Assembly (NCBI RefSeq): GCF_028877475.1
Contig: NZ_CP113527.1
Location: forward strand, 2,721,501 to 2,785,500
Source of the DNA: Lysinibacillus irui
GTDB taxonomy: Bacteria; Bacillota; Bacilli; Bacillales_A; Planococcaceae
DNA: 64,000 nucleotides
Direction: 5' to 3'
Shown here: positions 9,085-18,051 of the stretch, one piece after another
Layout: every line of letters starts with the position of its first letter
Position numbering within the stretch: position 1 is the first letter of the stretch
Position numbers and translations under genes: made by a program
Notes under the pieces: model-generated
Database searches by the model: none
Seen by the model: only the letters and a program-made list of their open reading frames with translations
What the model was told of the DNA's origin: nothing

Positions 9085-9808
9085 ATACACGTTCTTGTAC
9101 TGCGATGACTTTATCAGGATAATCCGTAATCCATCCAATGACAGCATGATGTGGATTCGTTAAAAATAGTTCACTGCCATCAATCGCATAAAAACGACAG
9201 GCTTTTTCATTTATAACACAAGCCTCCAAGTATCTTGGTTTATAGTACCTTTTATGCATATGCACAGTATCAGCTGCTTTATAATCAGCTAGAAGATCCC
9301 ATTTGATTTTTTTTGTGGCTATAAGGGCCGTTTCAAATTCCGGTCTATGTTTTTTAACAATCTCTAAAAGCTCATAGTGAAAGGATGAAAAATGACTCCC
9401 CTCTGGCAGAACTAACCCCTGTAGGAAATTAATCAGCCCTCTCTTATTGTCTAAGATGGTTGATTTTAATTCAATATTCAATGGCATCTGATGCATATTT
9501 GCCCACACTAAAACTGCCTCAAATGCCGGCATTTTATACGATGAAAATAGACGTCTCCAAGGCTTGCCAAGTTTAAAATGTAGAAGCTCCTCCATCGTAC
9601 AATCGCTCACCAGTTTATTGCTGCCCACAAGTCTTGATAGCTGTGGATCGTGATACACTACGGGTAATCCCTCTTTAGAAAATTGAATGTCTAATTCAAT
9701 GCCATCAGCCCCTAGCTCCATCGCCTTTTCAAAAGCTTGAAGAGTATTCTCTAGTGCATAAGCAGAAGCACCTCGATGTGCAAATACAGGAATACAAGAA
9801 TTAGACAT
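9083..9808 (-). CDS. Glycerophosphodiester phosphodiesterase (GDPD family, YqiK-like)
   Basis: A 241-residue TIM-barrel phosphodiesterase expected to split glycerophosphodiesters into sn-glycerol 3-phosphate and an alcohol. The N-terminal signature is intact: FAHRGASAYALENTLQAF (catalytic His-Arg and Glu-Asn), GADGIELDIQFSKEGLPVVYHD (metal ligands Glu/Asp and second catalytic His). A later ELKS motif (about residue 118) is also typical. There is no signal peptide, so the enzyme should be cytoplasmic. The ATG at 9808 with GGTGAG four bases upstream is preferred over TTG/GTG codons at 9820 and 9817. It overlaps the end of the preceding FapA-like gene, implying co-transcription. Position corresponds to B. 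subtilis yqiK. Confidence 0.88.
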   Translation of the reverse strand: MSNSCIPVFAHRGASAYALENTLQAFEKAMELGADGIELDIQFSKEGLPVVYHDPQLSRLVGSNKLVSDCTMEELLHFKLGKPWRRLFSSYKMPAFEAVLVWANMHQMPLNIELKSTILDNKRGLINFLQGLVLPEGSHFSSFHYELLEIVKKHRPEFETALIATKKIKWDLLADYKAADTVHMHKRYYKPRYLEACVINEKACRFYAIDGSELFLTNPHHAVIGWITDYPDKVIAVQERV

Positions 9809-11372
9809 TGAGCTCACCAAATTCTAGCAGGAATTTACCATTCGTCATTTTGCTTAATAACGATGACTTTCTGCCAATTTGAATATAAGTACCTGGATGT
9901 GCTTCTTTTGTCACTACAATCTCTTCTTTCCCTACATGGCGCATTTCATCCATTAATAGCTTAATTTCACGATCTAACTCCACTGCTTCAGCTTTTAATT
10001 TGGTTAAGGCTTGTTTTGTCTCTTCAAATGAAGCAGTTTGTTCTTTAGACATCTGATTGAGAAATGGCAATAGACTTTTCATTTTGTTCTCATGTGCTAA
10101 AATTTCTGCTTGCAACTGTTTTAACTGGGCTGCTTTTTCTTGCATGACTGAATTATTTTCTTGCTTATTGATGCTTTCAATGATTAAATCCGTTCGGCGT
10201 TCTAGACGGTTTCCAGAAATGGCTGTGACGATCGTATTTTTTGCTACTGCTCGCCCACCAATGATTTTACCTTTTCGTTCATCAACATAAATAGAATGGG
10301 CAGAAAGCTGTGATCCTAGCGCATAAAAACCAATATGAATACTATCACCTGCAAATAAATTCGCTTCATTGACATGCTTAACAAATATATTGCCACCCGC
10401 TTCCACTACTGTTGAACCAAGTCCAAAAATCCCTCCCCGAATATAAACATCCCCCTCTATGGATTTAATCAATTTGGCACCGCTTACACCTTCGGCACCA
10501 TCGATTGAAATATCACCAGTTGCAATAACCGTATAACCATTTGTTACTGTTCCTTTAATACTGAGAGAACCATTAAATTCTAGGTTGCCTGTTTCCACGC
10601 CAACATCACCGTTTATAGGAAGGTGTCTGTTTACACCAATCATTCCTTTGACATCATCTAAAACACCCGCAATTTTAGAGCGAATGACGATTTTCCCGTC
10701 CTCTTCCACTTCATAGGCCGATTTTGTGTCGTATTTAATAGGAAAATCTCTCCCAGGTACAGCAGCGACTACTTCACCAAGCACGTTTTTTCCTGGTTTA
10801 CCTAATGTAGCAGGAATCTTTTCACCAAGCCACGAGCCTTCTGAAATTTCTGAAATAAAATTCATATCATAGTAATCGGCTTTACCGTCTTCTCGAATGA
10901 CCGGTTTTCTCTCCGGTTTAGGCAAATATGTAATTTGTGCATCCATCCCTGCTATAGGTTGTTCGCCTTGAGCAATTAAAAATGCTTTTCCTGATTCAGC
11001 CTTTGAAATATCAAAGTCTACTATTCCGTAAACAATTCCTTTTTCTTCAAGTGTTTCTCGTATTTGCTGTGTCAATTTTTCTTTATTATTTTGAATATAC
11101 TCTTGTGTTTCATATATAAAAATAGAGGCTGACATTTTATCACGTGCGATCTCCGCTTCAACATTCGGAAGCCAGCGTCCAATTTCAACTGGGCTTGTGT
11201 TTGGGGTTGATAACACGTTTTTTAAAATTGAAAAATTAGATAATTTAAGTCGTGGATGACTACGTAGGATGCTATCAAATTCTTTTAATGGGAATCCGGC
11301 ACTAAAAGTAAGCATAAATACCTTGCCATTTTCTTCAGAAATTTCAAAGTTGTCATTCCGAACTAGAATCAA
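9801..11372 (-). CDS. FapA/DUF342-family polymer-forming protein
   Basis: A 523-residue protein. The central part (about residues 190-380) is a beta-helix-like DUF342 region with repeated short strands such as GNLEFNGSLSIKGTVTNGY, VIATGDISIDG and GDVYIRGGIFGLGS. The last 120 residues form a coiled coil (MQEKAAQLKQLQAEILAHENKMKS) followed by a short beta tail. The family is called flagellar assembly protein A after Vibrio, but its role in Firmicutes is unclear. The start is TTG at 11372, strongly supported by GGAGGAGGT 3-4 bases upstream. It occupies the slot where B. subtilis carries yqiI-yqiH-yqiG and overlaps the phosphodiesterase gene, suggesting a two-gene operon. Confidence 0.82.
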   Translation of the reverse strand: MILVRNDNFEISEENGKVFMLTFSAGFPLKEFDSILRSHPRLKLSNFSILKNVLSTPNTSPVEIGRWLPNVEAEIARDKMSASIFIYETQEYIQNNKEKLTQQIRETLEEKGIVYGIVDFDISKAESGKAFLIAQGEQPIAGMDAQITYLPKPERKPVIREDGKADYYDMNFISEISEGSWLGEKIPATLGKPGKNVLGEVVAAVPGRDFPIKYDTKSAYEVEEDGKIVIRSKIAGVLDDVKGMIGVNRHLPINGDVGVETGNLEFNGSLSIKGTVTNGYTVIATGDISIDGAEGVSGAKLIKSIEGDVYIRGGIFGLGSTVVEAGGNIFVKHVNEANLFAGDSIHIGFYALGSQLSAHSIYVDERKGKIIGGRAVAKNTIVTAISGNRLERRTDLIIESINKQENNSVMQEKAAQLKQLQAEILAHENKMKSLLPFLNQMSKEQTASFEETKQALTKLKAEAVELDREIKLLMDEMRHVGKEEIVVTKEAHPGTYIQIGRKSSLLSKMTNGKFLLEFGELNV

Positions 11373-11680
11373 GCTACCTCCTCCTTCCCTCTATATGTAA
11401 GTATATACAATCCCCTTACATTTGTTTAGAGACCATTGTCACTACCGAGAAAGAAAATAGTACTACTCAATTATTAAAAAATCCGCCAAAAATTTCATTC
11501 CAACAAATAAAATTAAACAATTTTAACTATTTAAATGTTTATTTATCTGCTTTTTTATTAAATTTTCCTTTTAATTCAAAGTAATTCCATTTAATTATTT
11601 TGGAGGAATAGTATGCTATGGAAAGATAGCAAGTGGGTTCATCTCTATTAATAGTAGTTTTATATAGGTATTTTGAACCT
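11373..11680. other. Intergenic region upstream of the FapA-like gene
   Basis: 308 bases, very AT-rich, no supported ORF, no clear hairpin terminator. It separates two minus-strand genes and presumably contains the promoter of the FapA-like gene; I could not pick a convincing -35/-10 pair. Confidence 0.4.
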
Positions 11681-11872
11681 TTAGTTATTCAACAAGCTAC
11701 CTATACCTCCTTCAATATGGAAAGTGCAGCCTAGTTGAGCTAATTGCTCATGAGTCATATAGTGCATACTAATTTTACCATCTAATGCTAAACGTACCTC
11801 AAATAGTTCCTCCCCAATTTGCGTTATTTCTATCGAATTCATTCCATCTAGTTGGAAATTTACACTTTTCAT
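11681..11872 (-). CDS. Small protein of unknown function
   Basis: A 63-residue acidic protein beginning MKSVNFQLDGMNSIEITQIG and ending GGIGSLLNN. No membrane segment or known motif is recognised; the pattern of alternating hydrophobic residues suggests a small beta-rich fold. The ATG at 11872 has AGGTG six bases upstream; two further starts (ATG 11878, GTG 11881) are in frame but too close to the SD. It stands alone between the FapA-like gene and a second small ORF near spo0A. Codon use and SD argue that it is real, but the function is unknown. Confidence 0.6.
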   Translation of the reverse strand: MKSVNFQLDGMNSIEITQIGEELFEVRLALDGKISMHYMTHEQLAQLGCTFHIEGGIGSLLNN

Positions 11873-12105
11873 TTTCATCACCTGTTTTAGTATAACGAAT
11901 ACAATCGCAATGAGTAACTAATATGCCGACTTTTCTTTGATTGTTCCAGTTCTCGTTATTCAGTTAAGATATTTCTACAGCATTTTCTGTAAAACTATCG
12001 ATTAAATTCCCTAATCAATGCTACCGAGTTTTGTAATGATGAATTGAACACCAGCGTATAAGTTTAGCTTATAAAAAATGGATAAGGGCTTACAGTCTCA
12101 CACCA

Positions 12106-12429
12106 TTATTTACCCCATGGCTGTTCACCATATCTTTTTAGCATCACGACTTCACCATCATTATTTAACCGATTGTAAACATATTTAACTTTGTATTCGT
12201 TGTATTTTTCTAATTCGATTTTATCGTAATACTTTTTCGGTAATATTAACTCACGCTCATCAATTAACAGGTAGTATTCTCCGTTCTTTTCAACAATATT
12301 TTGTTCATCAATTTTCACTGTTTTTTCAACTAGTGCATCATTAAATGTATAAAAACCTGCTGCAAATACTCCAACTAAAATAAATACTAAAAAAATAACG
12401 AATAACTTACTCCTACTCAAGTATCTCAT
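12106..12429 (-). CDS. Small membrane-anchored protein of unknown function
   Basis: A 107-residue protein with a basic N-terminus and one strong hydrophobic helix (about residues 8-29, LFVIFLVFILVGVFAAGFYTF), then a charged extracytoplasmic domain rich in Lys, Glu and Tyr (YYLLIDERELILPKKYYDK, KVKYVYNR). It looks like an anchored protein or uncleaved signal peptide. The start is uncertain: the ATG at 12429 directly abuts AAGGGG, whereas a TTG three codons downstream is at a normal SD distance. No recognised family. It lies downstream of the spo0A terminator and is probably its own transcription unit. Confidence 0.55.
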   Translation of the reverse strand: MRYLSRSKLFVIFLVFILVGVFAAGFYTFNDALVEKTVKIDEQNIVEKNGEYYLLIDERELILPKKYYDKIELEKYNEYKVKYVYNRLNNDGEVVMLKRYGEQPWGK

Positions 12430-12597
12430 CCCCTTAATTTTGATATTTAATACTACTATTAATCAATTTATGTCATATTATCAAAATTAACCATATTAAT
12501 CCTCTAAAAAGAGGTTTTTGCGAAAGAATGCTTTTTTGATTCACAACTTCATTGCATGAACCTTTCTAAAAAGGACAAATTCGTTAATAATGGACAT

Positions 12598-12646
12598 AAA
12601 AAATACGCCCCTCAAACAGTCGACGTAAACTGTCTAAAAAGGCGTT
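12598..12646 (-). terminator. Terminator downstream of spo0A
   Basis: On the minus strand an outer ACGCC/GGGCGT stem encloses an inner ACAGT/ACTGT hairpin, followed by ATTTTTT. It lies about 75 bases past the spo0A stop. Confidence 0.72.
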
Positions 12647-12721
12647 ATCATTTTCGTAATAAATTAGGTTTACCGGACATTCTCCGCTAAGCTACACGCT
12701 AAAAACACCAATATAGCACGC

Positions 12722-13513
12722 TTAGCTAGCCATCATATCAATACGGATTTTGTCTGCGATCATGGCAATGAACTCGCTATTGGTTGGCTTGGATTTTAGG
12801 TGGTGCACTGTATAGCCAAACATCGACGAAATCGATTCATAATTGCCACGATTCCATGCGACCTCGATGGCATGACGAATTGCACGTTCCACACGGGATG
12901 GCGTTGTATTGAATTTTTTCGCGATTTCTGGGTATAAAATTTTCGTGACAGATCCTAATAATTCTATATCTTCAAATACCATTTGAATGGCTTCACGTAA
13001 ATAAGAATAACCTTTAATATGTGCAGGTACACCGATTTCTTTTATGATTGCAGTAATCGTACTGTCTAATTGATGCTGATTTAATTTTTGAGGTACTGTC
13101 GGTTGTAACACGCTTGTCTTTTTTGGTAGTGTCGCCTTTTGTCCAGCACAATGTAGAATCTTTTGTACCAATTGATCGAATTCAAATGGCTTCAGCATGA
13201 AATAGGAAGCCCCTAAATCTACCGCCTGTTTCATGACATCTTCCTGACCAAAAGCTGTTAGCATAATAACTTGGATAGATGACATTTTTTCGTTTTGATA
13301 CATGGCTTCTAATACAGCTAAACCGTCAAGATGAGGCATTATTATATCTAGAAGTAAAATATCTGGTGTAAATTCCTCAAGCATTTGTAGACAAACTTTT
13401 CCATTTGAAGCTGTTGCAATAATTTCTATTTCGGCATGTCCTTGAAAATACTGCTCCATTGTTTTTAATAACTCACGATTATCATCAGCAATCGCTACTT
13501 TTACTTTTGTCAT
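12722..13513 (-). CDS. spo0A: Sporulation master regulator Spo0A
   Basis: A 263-residue response regulator, the phosphorelay output that commits the cell to sporulation. The receiver domain has the acidic pair D10/D11, the phosphoacceptor D56 in [12 protein letters not shown], and the conserved Lys of FMLKPF (about 108). After a Gln/Pro linker the effector domain carries [15 protein letters not shown] and the recognition region [20 protein letters not shown], hallmarks of Spo0A. The ATG at 13513 has AAGGAGG seven bases upstream; an extended frame to 13546 is not supported. It lies downstream of spoIVB, as in other Bacilli, separated by a terminator and a 370-base regulatory region. Confidence 0.97.
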   Translation of the reverse strand: MTKVKVAIADDNRELLKTMEQYFQGHAEIEIIATASNGKVCLQMLEEFTPDILLLDIIMPHLDGLAVLEAMYQNEKMSSIQVIMLTAFGQEDVMKQAVDLGASYFMLKPFEFDQLVQKILHCAGQKATLPKKTSVLQPTVPQKLNQHQLDSTITAIIKEIGVPAHIKGYSYLREAIQMVFEDIELLGSVTKILYPEIAKKFNTTPSRVERAIRHAIEVAWNRGNYESISSMFGYTVHHLKSKPTNSEFIAMIADKIRIDMMAS

Positions 13514-13598
13514 TTCAATTCCTCCTTCTGGACTTGCTTTGAACACCTCAAAGCGTTAACCTAACCCCTAAATGCCGTTTTTGGCACACTGTGGAATT

Positions 13599-13706
13599 TT
13601 CGACATTTTTGTTTTAAAAACCTTTTTCATTTTCAAAAATGAGTATGTAGTCCGATACTTTCTTTTTTTATCGACAAGTTACGATAAATAATTGCAACTA
13701 GTCGAA
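13599..13706 (-). promoter_or_regulatory. Cluster of 0A-box-like motifs in the spo0A promoter region
   Basis: The 375-base region upstream of spo0A (13514-13888) contains three matches to the 0A box TGTCGAA: TGTCGAA on the minus strand at 13599-13605, TTGTCGA on the minus strand at 13671-13677 (6/7 in core), and AGTCGAA on the plus strand at 13700-13706. Autoregulation of spo0A through such boxes is established in B. subtilis. I could not locate a convincing SigH promoter by eye. Confidence 0.5.
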
Positions 13707-13811
13707 TGCTCTTATTACTTATTTTAGATAAAATTAGTTGATAAAACTACAGTTTTTTTAAATATCATGACTCCTTCAGGGAATTATTAGAAATACATGT
13801 TGAATTCCTAG

Positions 13812-13875
13812 AAAAAAGGGTAAAATTCGCTTCTTTCCCTGGGCTTTTGTTGCCCCTGAAAATGAAGCGAATTCT
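13812..13875 (-). terminator. Terminator downstream of spoIVB
   Basis: Ten-base-pair stem AATTCGCTTC/GAAGCGAATT enclosing a 29-base region that includes a GGGGC/GCCC inner pairing, followed on the minus strand by TTTACCCTTTTTT. It begins within about 15 bases of the spoIVB stop. Confidence 0.78.
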
Positions 13876-13888
13876 TACCAGACATAAT

Positions 13889-14836
13889 TCATGAAGATCT
13901 TCTTAACATTTCTGCTACAGTTAGTGCCGCCCCTTTTTTCGGCTCTTCAACAAACATATGCGTCACAGCACCGACAAAACGACCGTCTTGAATGATAGGA
14001 CTGCCACTCATTCCCTGCAAAATACCACCTGTTTTTTCAATGAGCTTTTCGTCAGATACTATAAATTCAAGGCGTTCATTTTCAACCTTTGTAATTTCAA
14101 TCGAAAAAGATTCCACCTTACTGCCTTCAATAGCCGTATAAATTTCGGCTTTCCCAGTTTTTATATCTTTTTCATGCATAATTTCAATGGCTTTGGGTAA
14201 TCTTTGTTGATAACCGTCTTCCCAACGGCCAAAAATACCATAAATAGTATTTTTATCTATACTGCCGAGTCGTTCTTGATGCTTCTCAATGGAGGATATT
14301 TTATAGCCTGGTTGGCCCGGTGTACTTTTACGAATTTGTTGAATGGAAGCTAAAAAAATGGAGCCAGCTTTAAAAACAGGGGCTTCTTGTAGGGTTGAAT
14401 CGACAATTTGATGACCTAGTGCTCCGTAATTTTTTGTCTCTGGATCAATATAAGTCAGTGTTCCTACTCCATCTGTTTCATCTTTTAAAAAGGAAATGAC
14501 ATGCTCTGCTTCTTGATTTTGTAATTCCAATGTAACTTGTTGGCCTTCACTATTGATCGTCCATTTTTGTTGGCCTTTTTTTGCCACAGCTTGTTTGGCA
14601 TCAGCAAGAGATTTAACAGGGATATCATTTATTTTTTCAATGACTGCTCCTCCCTTCATCCACTGATTCGAAGCTAATAATACATCATGTGCGACAAATA
14701 CATGTGATAATTGGAGCTGGATCCCAATTGCTTCACCCATTGGTATAAGCTTTTTGGCGGCTAAAGCTTGTACAGGCATCACTAACAAAAAGATGAGCAT
14801 AGGCAAAATGACTAATTGACGCCAATGACGATTCAT
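13889..14836 (-). CDS. spoIVB: SpoIVB serine peptidase (short form)
   Basis: A 315-residue S55-family peptidase that signals from the forespore to activate pro-sigma-K processing in the mother cell. Order: signal/anchor helix (about 6-23, QLVILPMLIFLLVMPVQALA), PDZ-like domain (about 30-110, MKGGAVIEKINDIPVKSLADA), then the peptidase domain with the catalytic His in GALGHQIVD and catalytic Ser in GMSGSPIIQ. The B. subtilis protein is about 426 residues; the missing part is chiefly the region between the membrane anchor and PDZ domain and the far C-terminus. ATG at 14836 with GGAGGTG four bases upstream; a longer frame is spurious. Lies between recN and spo0A as in other Bacilli. Confidence 0.92.
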   Translation of the reverse strand: MNRHWRQLVILPMLIFLLVMPVQALAAKKLIPMGEAIGIQLQLSHVFVAHDVLLASNQWMKGGAVIEKINDIPVKSLADAKQAVAKKGQQKWTINSEGQQVTLELQNQEAEHVISFLKDETDGVGTLTYIDPETKNYGALGHQIVDSTLQEAPVFKAGSIFLASIQQIRKSTPGQPGYKISSIEKHQERLGSIDKNTIYGIFGRWEDGYQQRLPKAIEIMHEKDIKTGKAEIYTAIEGSKVESFSIEITKVENERLEFIVSDEKLIEKTGGILQGMSGSPIIQDGRFVGAVTHMFVEEPKKGAALTVAEMLRRSS

Positions 14837-14917
14837 ACGACACCTCCTTTTCATTTTTGTCTTTTTACTATGTGTTGTTGTGCCATTCTTATAAGCGGTA
14901 AATATTTGTGCAAAAAG

Positions 14918-14949
14918 AAAAAACCCAGAAACAGCGTGACTGTTTCTGG
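14918..14949 (-). terminator. Terminator downstream of recN
   Basis: Perfect 10-bp stem CCAGAAACAG/CTGTTTCTGG with a 5-base loop and a TTTTTT run on the minus strand, ending about 9 bases after the recN stop. Confidence 0.9.
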
Positions 14950-14957
14950 AATAAAGA

Positions 14958-16649
14958 TTAACGCATTTGTTTTTTTCGTTCATCTGCCATTTTTAAAAGC
15001 TCTGTTGCATGCTGTAATGTTAAAGCTGTAATTTCTGTACCAGACATCATACGGCTAACTTCCTCAATTCGAGCATCTTGATCAATTTCCGATAACGAAG
15101 TGAACGTTCGATCATGCTCCACCTCTTTTTTGATAAAGTAATGATGATCAGCCATAGCCGCAACCTGTGGTAAATGAGAAATACATAATACTTGAGAATT
15201 AACGGAAATCGCTGCGATTTTTTCTGCAATGGCTTGCGCTACACGACCACTTACACCTGTATCGACCTCATCAAAAATAATGGAGGTGATACCATTTGAG
15301 GAAGAGAAAATCGTTTTCAATGCAAGCATCATTCGCGATAATTCACCGCCAGATGCAATTTTGGGTAACGATTTTGGTGGTTCTCCAACGTTTGTGGAGA
15401 TGTAGAAAATGATTTGATCTTTTCCATTGGCATCGAAATATGGTAATTCATCGAAATTAACAATAAATTTTGCTTTTTCCATATGTAGTTCACGTAATTC
15501 TGCCATTATGGCTTCACTCAATTGATGGGCAGCAGTTTTACGTACCGCCGAAAGTTTTTCAGCAAGTTCATTAAGTACCGATTCCATCTCTAGCACTCGG
15601 CGTTCTTTGACCTGCAAAATTTCATCTCGATTCAACAATTCATTTAATTCTGTTTTAATTTTCTCATAATACGCTAAGATTTCTTCCAGTGTCGAACCAT
15701 ATTTGCGTTTTAAATTTTGGAATAGTGCTAAACGCTGCTCAACCTCGTTTAAACGTGCTGGATCGAACTCTAAGTCATCTAACACATTTTTGACCTGATA
15801 GGCTGCATCTTGTAAGGCATAAAATGCAGATGTCACAGCTTCAGATGCTTCTTTGAATTGATCGTCAACCGTCGCGGCGTCTTCTAAAGCACCCATAGCA
15901 TTACCAATCCAATCAAGTCCCTTCGAATCGCCTTGAATGGCATCATAGGCTGCACTAGAACGTTCAAAAATTTTATTAAAATTCATCAAACGACGGCGTT
16001 CATCTAAAAGGTCGTCTTCCTCACCCAACTTTAGATTGGCTTCCTCTAGCTCTTTTATTTGAAATTGGTACAAATCAATACGTTGTGCCATCAATTGTTC
16101 ATCAATCGATATGGAAGCTAAATCTTTTTTTAGTAAACGATATTCTTCATATTGTTCACTATATGTTTTTTGTATAGGGGACAGTTCTTCCTCCGCAAAC
16201 TGGTCGAGTAAATTAATATGCTGCTTTTCATCCATCAGCTCTTGATTTTCATGTTGACCATGAATATCAATAAGGCTAGCGCCAATGTCTCTAAGTACCG
16301 ATAATGGCACAAGCTTTCCATTTACTCGGCAAATGCTTTTACCAGAATCATTTAAATCCCGTCGTAAAATAATGCTATCTTCTTCAATTTCTATGCCTGC
16401 TTCTTCTAATTTTTTCAGAACAGGATGAGCTAAACTTGAAATTTGAAATAAGCCACCTAATTCTGCTTTTCTTGCACCGTGGCGAATAAATTCAGTATTG
16501 CCTCGTCCACCCGCAAGTAAATGCACAGCATCAATGATGATGGATTTCCCAGCACCTGTTTCCCCTGTAAGTACTGTTAAACCTTCTGAAAAGCTTACTG
16601 TCAGATCCTCAATGATGGCAAAGTTTCGAATACTAAGCTCTCTTAACAC
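14958..16649 (-). CDS. recN: DNA repair protein RecN
   Basis: A 563-residue SMC-like ATPase acting early in double-strand break repair. Walker A GETGAGKSIIIDAV is at about 30-43; the two coiled-coil arms (about 150-380) are rich in Glu, Lys and Leu; the ABC signature SGGELSRMMLAL (about 435-446) and Walker B SIIFDEVDTGVSG (about 458-470) follow. The start is GTG at 16649 with AGAGGTGA about six bases upstream. It is 33 bases downstream of argR, as in the ahrC-recN arrangement of B. subtilis. Confidence 0.96.
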   Translation of the reverse strand: MLRELSIRNFAIIEDLTVSFSEGLTVLTGETGAGKSIIIDAVHLLAGGRGNTEFIRHGARKAELGGLFQISSLAHPVLKKLEEAGIEIEEDSIILRRDLNDSGKSICRVNGKLVPLSVLRDIGASLIDIHGQHENQELMDEKQHINLLDQFAEEELSPIQKTYSEQYEEYRLLKKDLASISIDEQLMAQRIDLYQFQIKELEEANLKLGEEDDLLDERRRLMNFNKIFERSSAAYDAIQGDSKGLDWIGNAMGALEDAATVDDQFKEASEAVTSAFYALQDAAYQVKNVLDDLEFDPARLNEVEQRLALFQNLKRKYGSTLEEILAYYEKIKTELNELLNRDEILQVKERRVLEMESVLNELAEKLSAVRKTAAHQLSEAIMAELRELHMEKAKFIVNFDELPYFDANGKDQIIFYISTNVGEPPKSLPKIASGGELSRMMLALKTIFSSSNGITSIIFDEVDTGVSGRVAQAIAEKIAAISVNSQVLCISHLPQVAAMADHHYFIKKEVEHDRTFTSLSEIDQDARIEEVSRMMSGTEITALTLQHATELLKMADERKKQMR

Positions 16650-16682
16650 AAATTGTCACCTCTGAATCAAATTCCCCATTTT

Positions 16683-17132
16683 TTAAAGCATGTCTAATAA
16701 GCGATTTTTTGTATTTTCACGCTCATTTTCATTACGACAAATAATTAAAATGGTATCATCCCCAGAAATTGTACCTAAAATTTCTGGCCAATCTAAATGG
16801 TCAAGTAAAGATGCAATCGCGTTTGCATTACCTGGAAGAGCTTTCATCACTAGAAAGTGAGATGCTCCATCAATGCTGACAAATGCATCTGCTAATGCAC
16901 GATGTAATTTTTGGACTGGGTTGAAACGTTGATCTGCGGGTAAGCTATATTTATAGCGACCATCCTGTAACGGTACTTTCACTAAATGTAGCTCTTTAAT
17001 ATCTCGTGACACCGTTGCTTGGGTCACATTATAGCCTGCTTCTTTTAAAAAATCGACTAAATCATCTTGTGTTTCGATTTCATGATTGGCGATAATATCT
17101 CGAATTCGTATATGTCGTTGTCCTTTATTCAA
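16683..17132 (-). CDS. argR: Arginine repressor/activator ArgR (AhrC)
   Basis: A 149-residue regulator that represses arginine biosynthesis and activates catabolism when arginine is bound. N-terminal winged helix with [18 protein letters not shown] (about 42-59); C-terminal oligomerisation and arginine-binding domain with [14 protein letters not shown] (about 124-137). The TTG at 17132 is preferred because the product then begins MNKGQRHI and has the same length as B. subtilis AhrC, with AGGTGAT four bases upstream; a GTG three codons further up is within the SD. It precedes recN in the same orientation. Confidence 0.94.
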   Translation of the reverse strand: MNKGQRHIRIRDIIANHEIETQDDLVDFLKEAGYNVTQATVSRDIKELHLVKVPLQDGRYKYSLPADQRFNPVQKLHRALADAFVSIDGASHFLVMKALPGNANAIASLLDHLDWPEILGTISGDDTILIICRNENERENTKNRLLDML

Positions 17133-17202
17133 CGAGATCACCTCTTATAAATAATTGTATATGTGTATAATCACACTACCATTTTCAACAAAAAAGCACA
17201 AG

Positions 17203-17234
17203 AAAAAACACGGCTCTATAAGCGAGCACGTGTT
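17203..17234 (-). terminator. Terminator overlapping the tlyA stop
   Basis: Minus-strand hairpin AACACG/CGTGTT with an inner GCTC/GAGC pairing, followed by TTTTTTC. The stem begins in the stop codon of the rRNA methyltransferase gene. Confidence 0.72.
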
Positions 17235-18051
17235 ATTTTAAAGAATTATGCGCTTCTTCAACGAGTGCATTAAAAGCTGTATATGAAGGAATTATTTCAT
17301 CACCGACAGGATTCACTAAATGGAATAAAAATTCAATGTTCCCTTCCCCTCCTGTTATAGGTGAAAAGGAGGCATCTTTTACAACAAAGCCAATTTCTGT
17401 TGCCATAGCAGCTGTTTTTTCCAATACTTCGAGATGTACTTTTTTATCACGAACAATACCTTTTTTACCAACCTTGTCTTTCCCAGCTTCAAACTGTGGT
17501 TTCACTAATGCCATCACATCGCCACCTGGAAGCAACAATGTTTTTAATACAGGTAAAATGAGCGATAAGGAAATAAAGCTAACATCAATGGTTGCAAAAT
17601 CAGGTAGCCCTTCCGTTAAATCAGCGGCTGTTGTATAGCGAAAATTGGTTTTCTCCATGACCGTGACACGTTCATCCGAGCGAATTTTCCAAGCTAACTG
17701 GTTAGAGCCCACATCCAATGCATAACAATGTCTTGCTCCATGTTGTAGGGCACAATCTGTAAAGCCGCCTGTAGAGGAGCCAATGTCAAGCATTAGCTTT
17801 CCTTCTACAGTCATATCAAAAATTTGTAGGGCCTTTTCAAGCTTTAGGCCACCACGACTAACATATTTTAAATCAGAGCCCTTCACTTGTAGAGGCGCAT
17901 CGATGGCAATTTTTTCTCCTGCCTTATCAATACGTATTTCATTTGAAAAAACAAGACCTGCCATAATGGATCGTTTTGCTTTTTCTCTTGTCTCGCAAAG
18001 CCCACGCTCTACAAGTAAAATATCTACTCTTTCTTTTGGTTGTTTTGTCAT
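17233..18051 (-). CDS. tlyA: TlyA-family rRNA 2'-O-methyltransferase (YqxC)
   Basis: A 272-residue protein. An N-terminal S4 RNA-binding domain (about 5-65, RVDILLVERGLCETREKAKR) is followed by an FtsJ-like Rossmann methyltransferase domain with the SAM motif DIGSSTGGFTDCALQHGA (about 92-109) and the conserved acidic KPQFEAGKDKVGKKG region. Family members methylate 16S/23S rRNA; older annotation as hemolysin A is misleading. Its ATG overlaps the dxs stop by one base (TAATG), indicating translational coupling, and the order dxs-yqxC-argR-recN is conserved in Bacillus. Confidence 0.92.
   Translation of the reverse strand: MTKQPKERVDILLVERGLCETREKAKRSIMAGLVFSNEIRIDKAGEKIAIDAPLQVKGSDLKYVSRGGLKLEKALQIFDMTVEGKLMLDIGSSTGGFTDCALQHGARHCYALDVGSNQLAWKIRSDERVTVMEKTNFRYTTAADLTEGLPDFATIDVSFISLSLILPVLKTLLLPGGDVMALVKPQFEAGKDKVGKKGIVRDKKVHLEVLEKTAAMATEIGFVVKDASFSPITGGEGNIEFLFHLVNPVGDEIIPSYTAFNALVEEAHNSLK

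Noticed and set aside
17150..17180. ARG box upstream of argR
   Set aside because: TGTATATGTGTATAATCAC has some dyad character but too few matches to the ArgR consensus to call.
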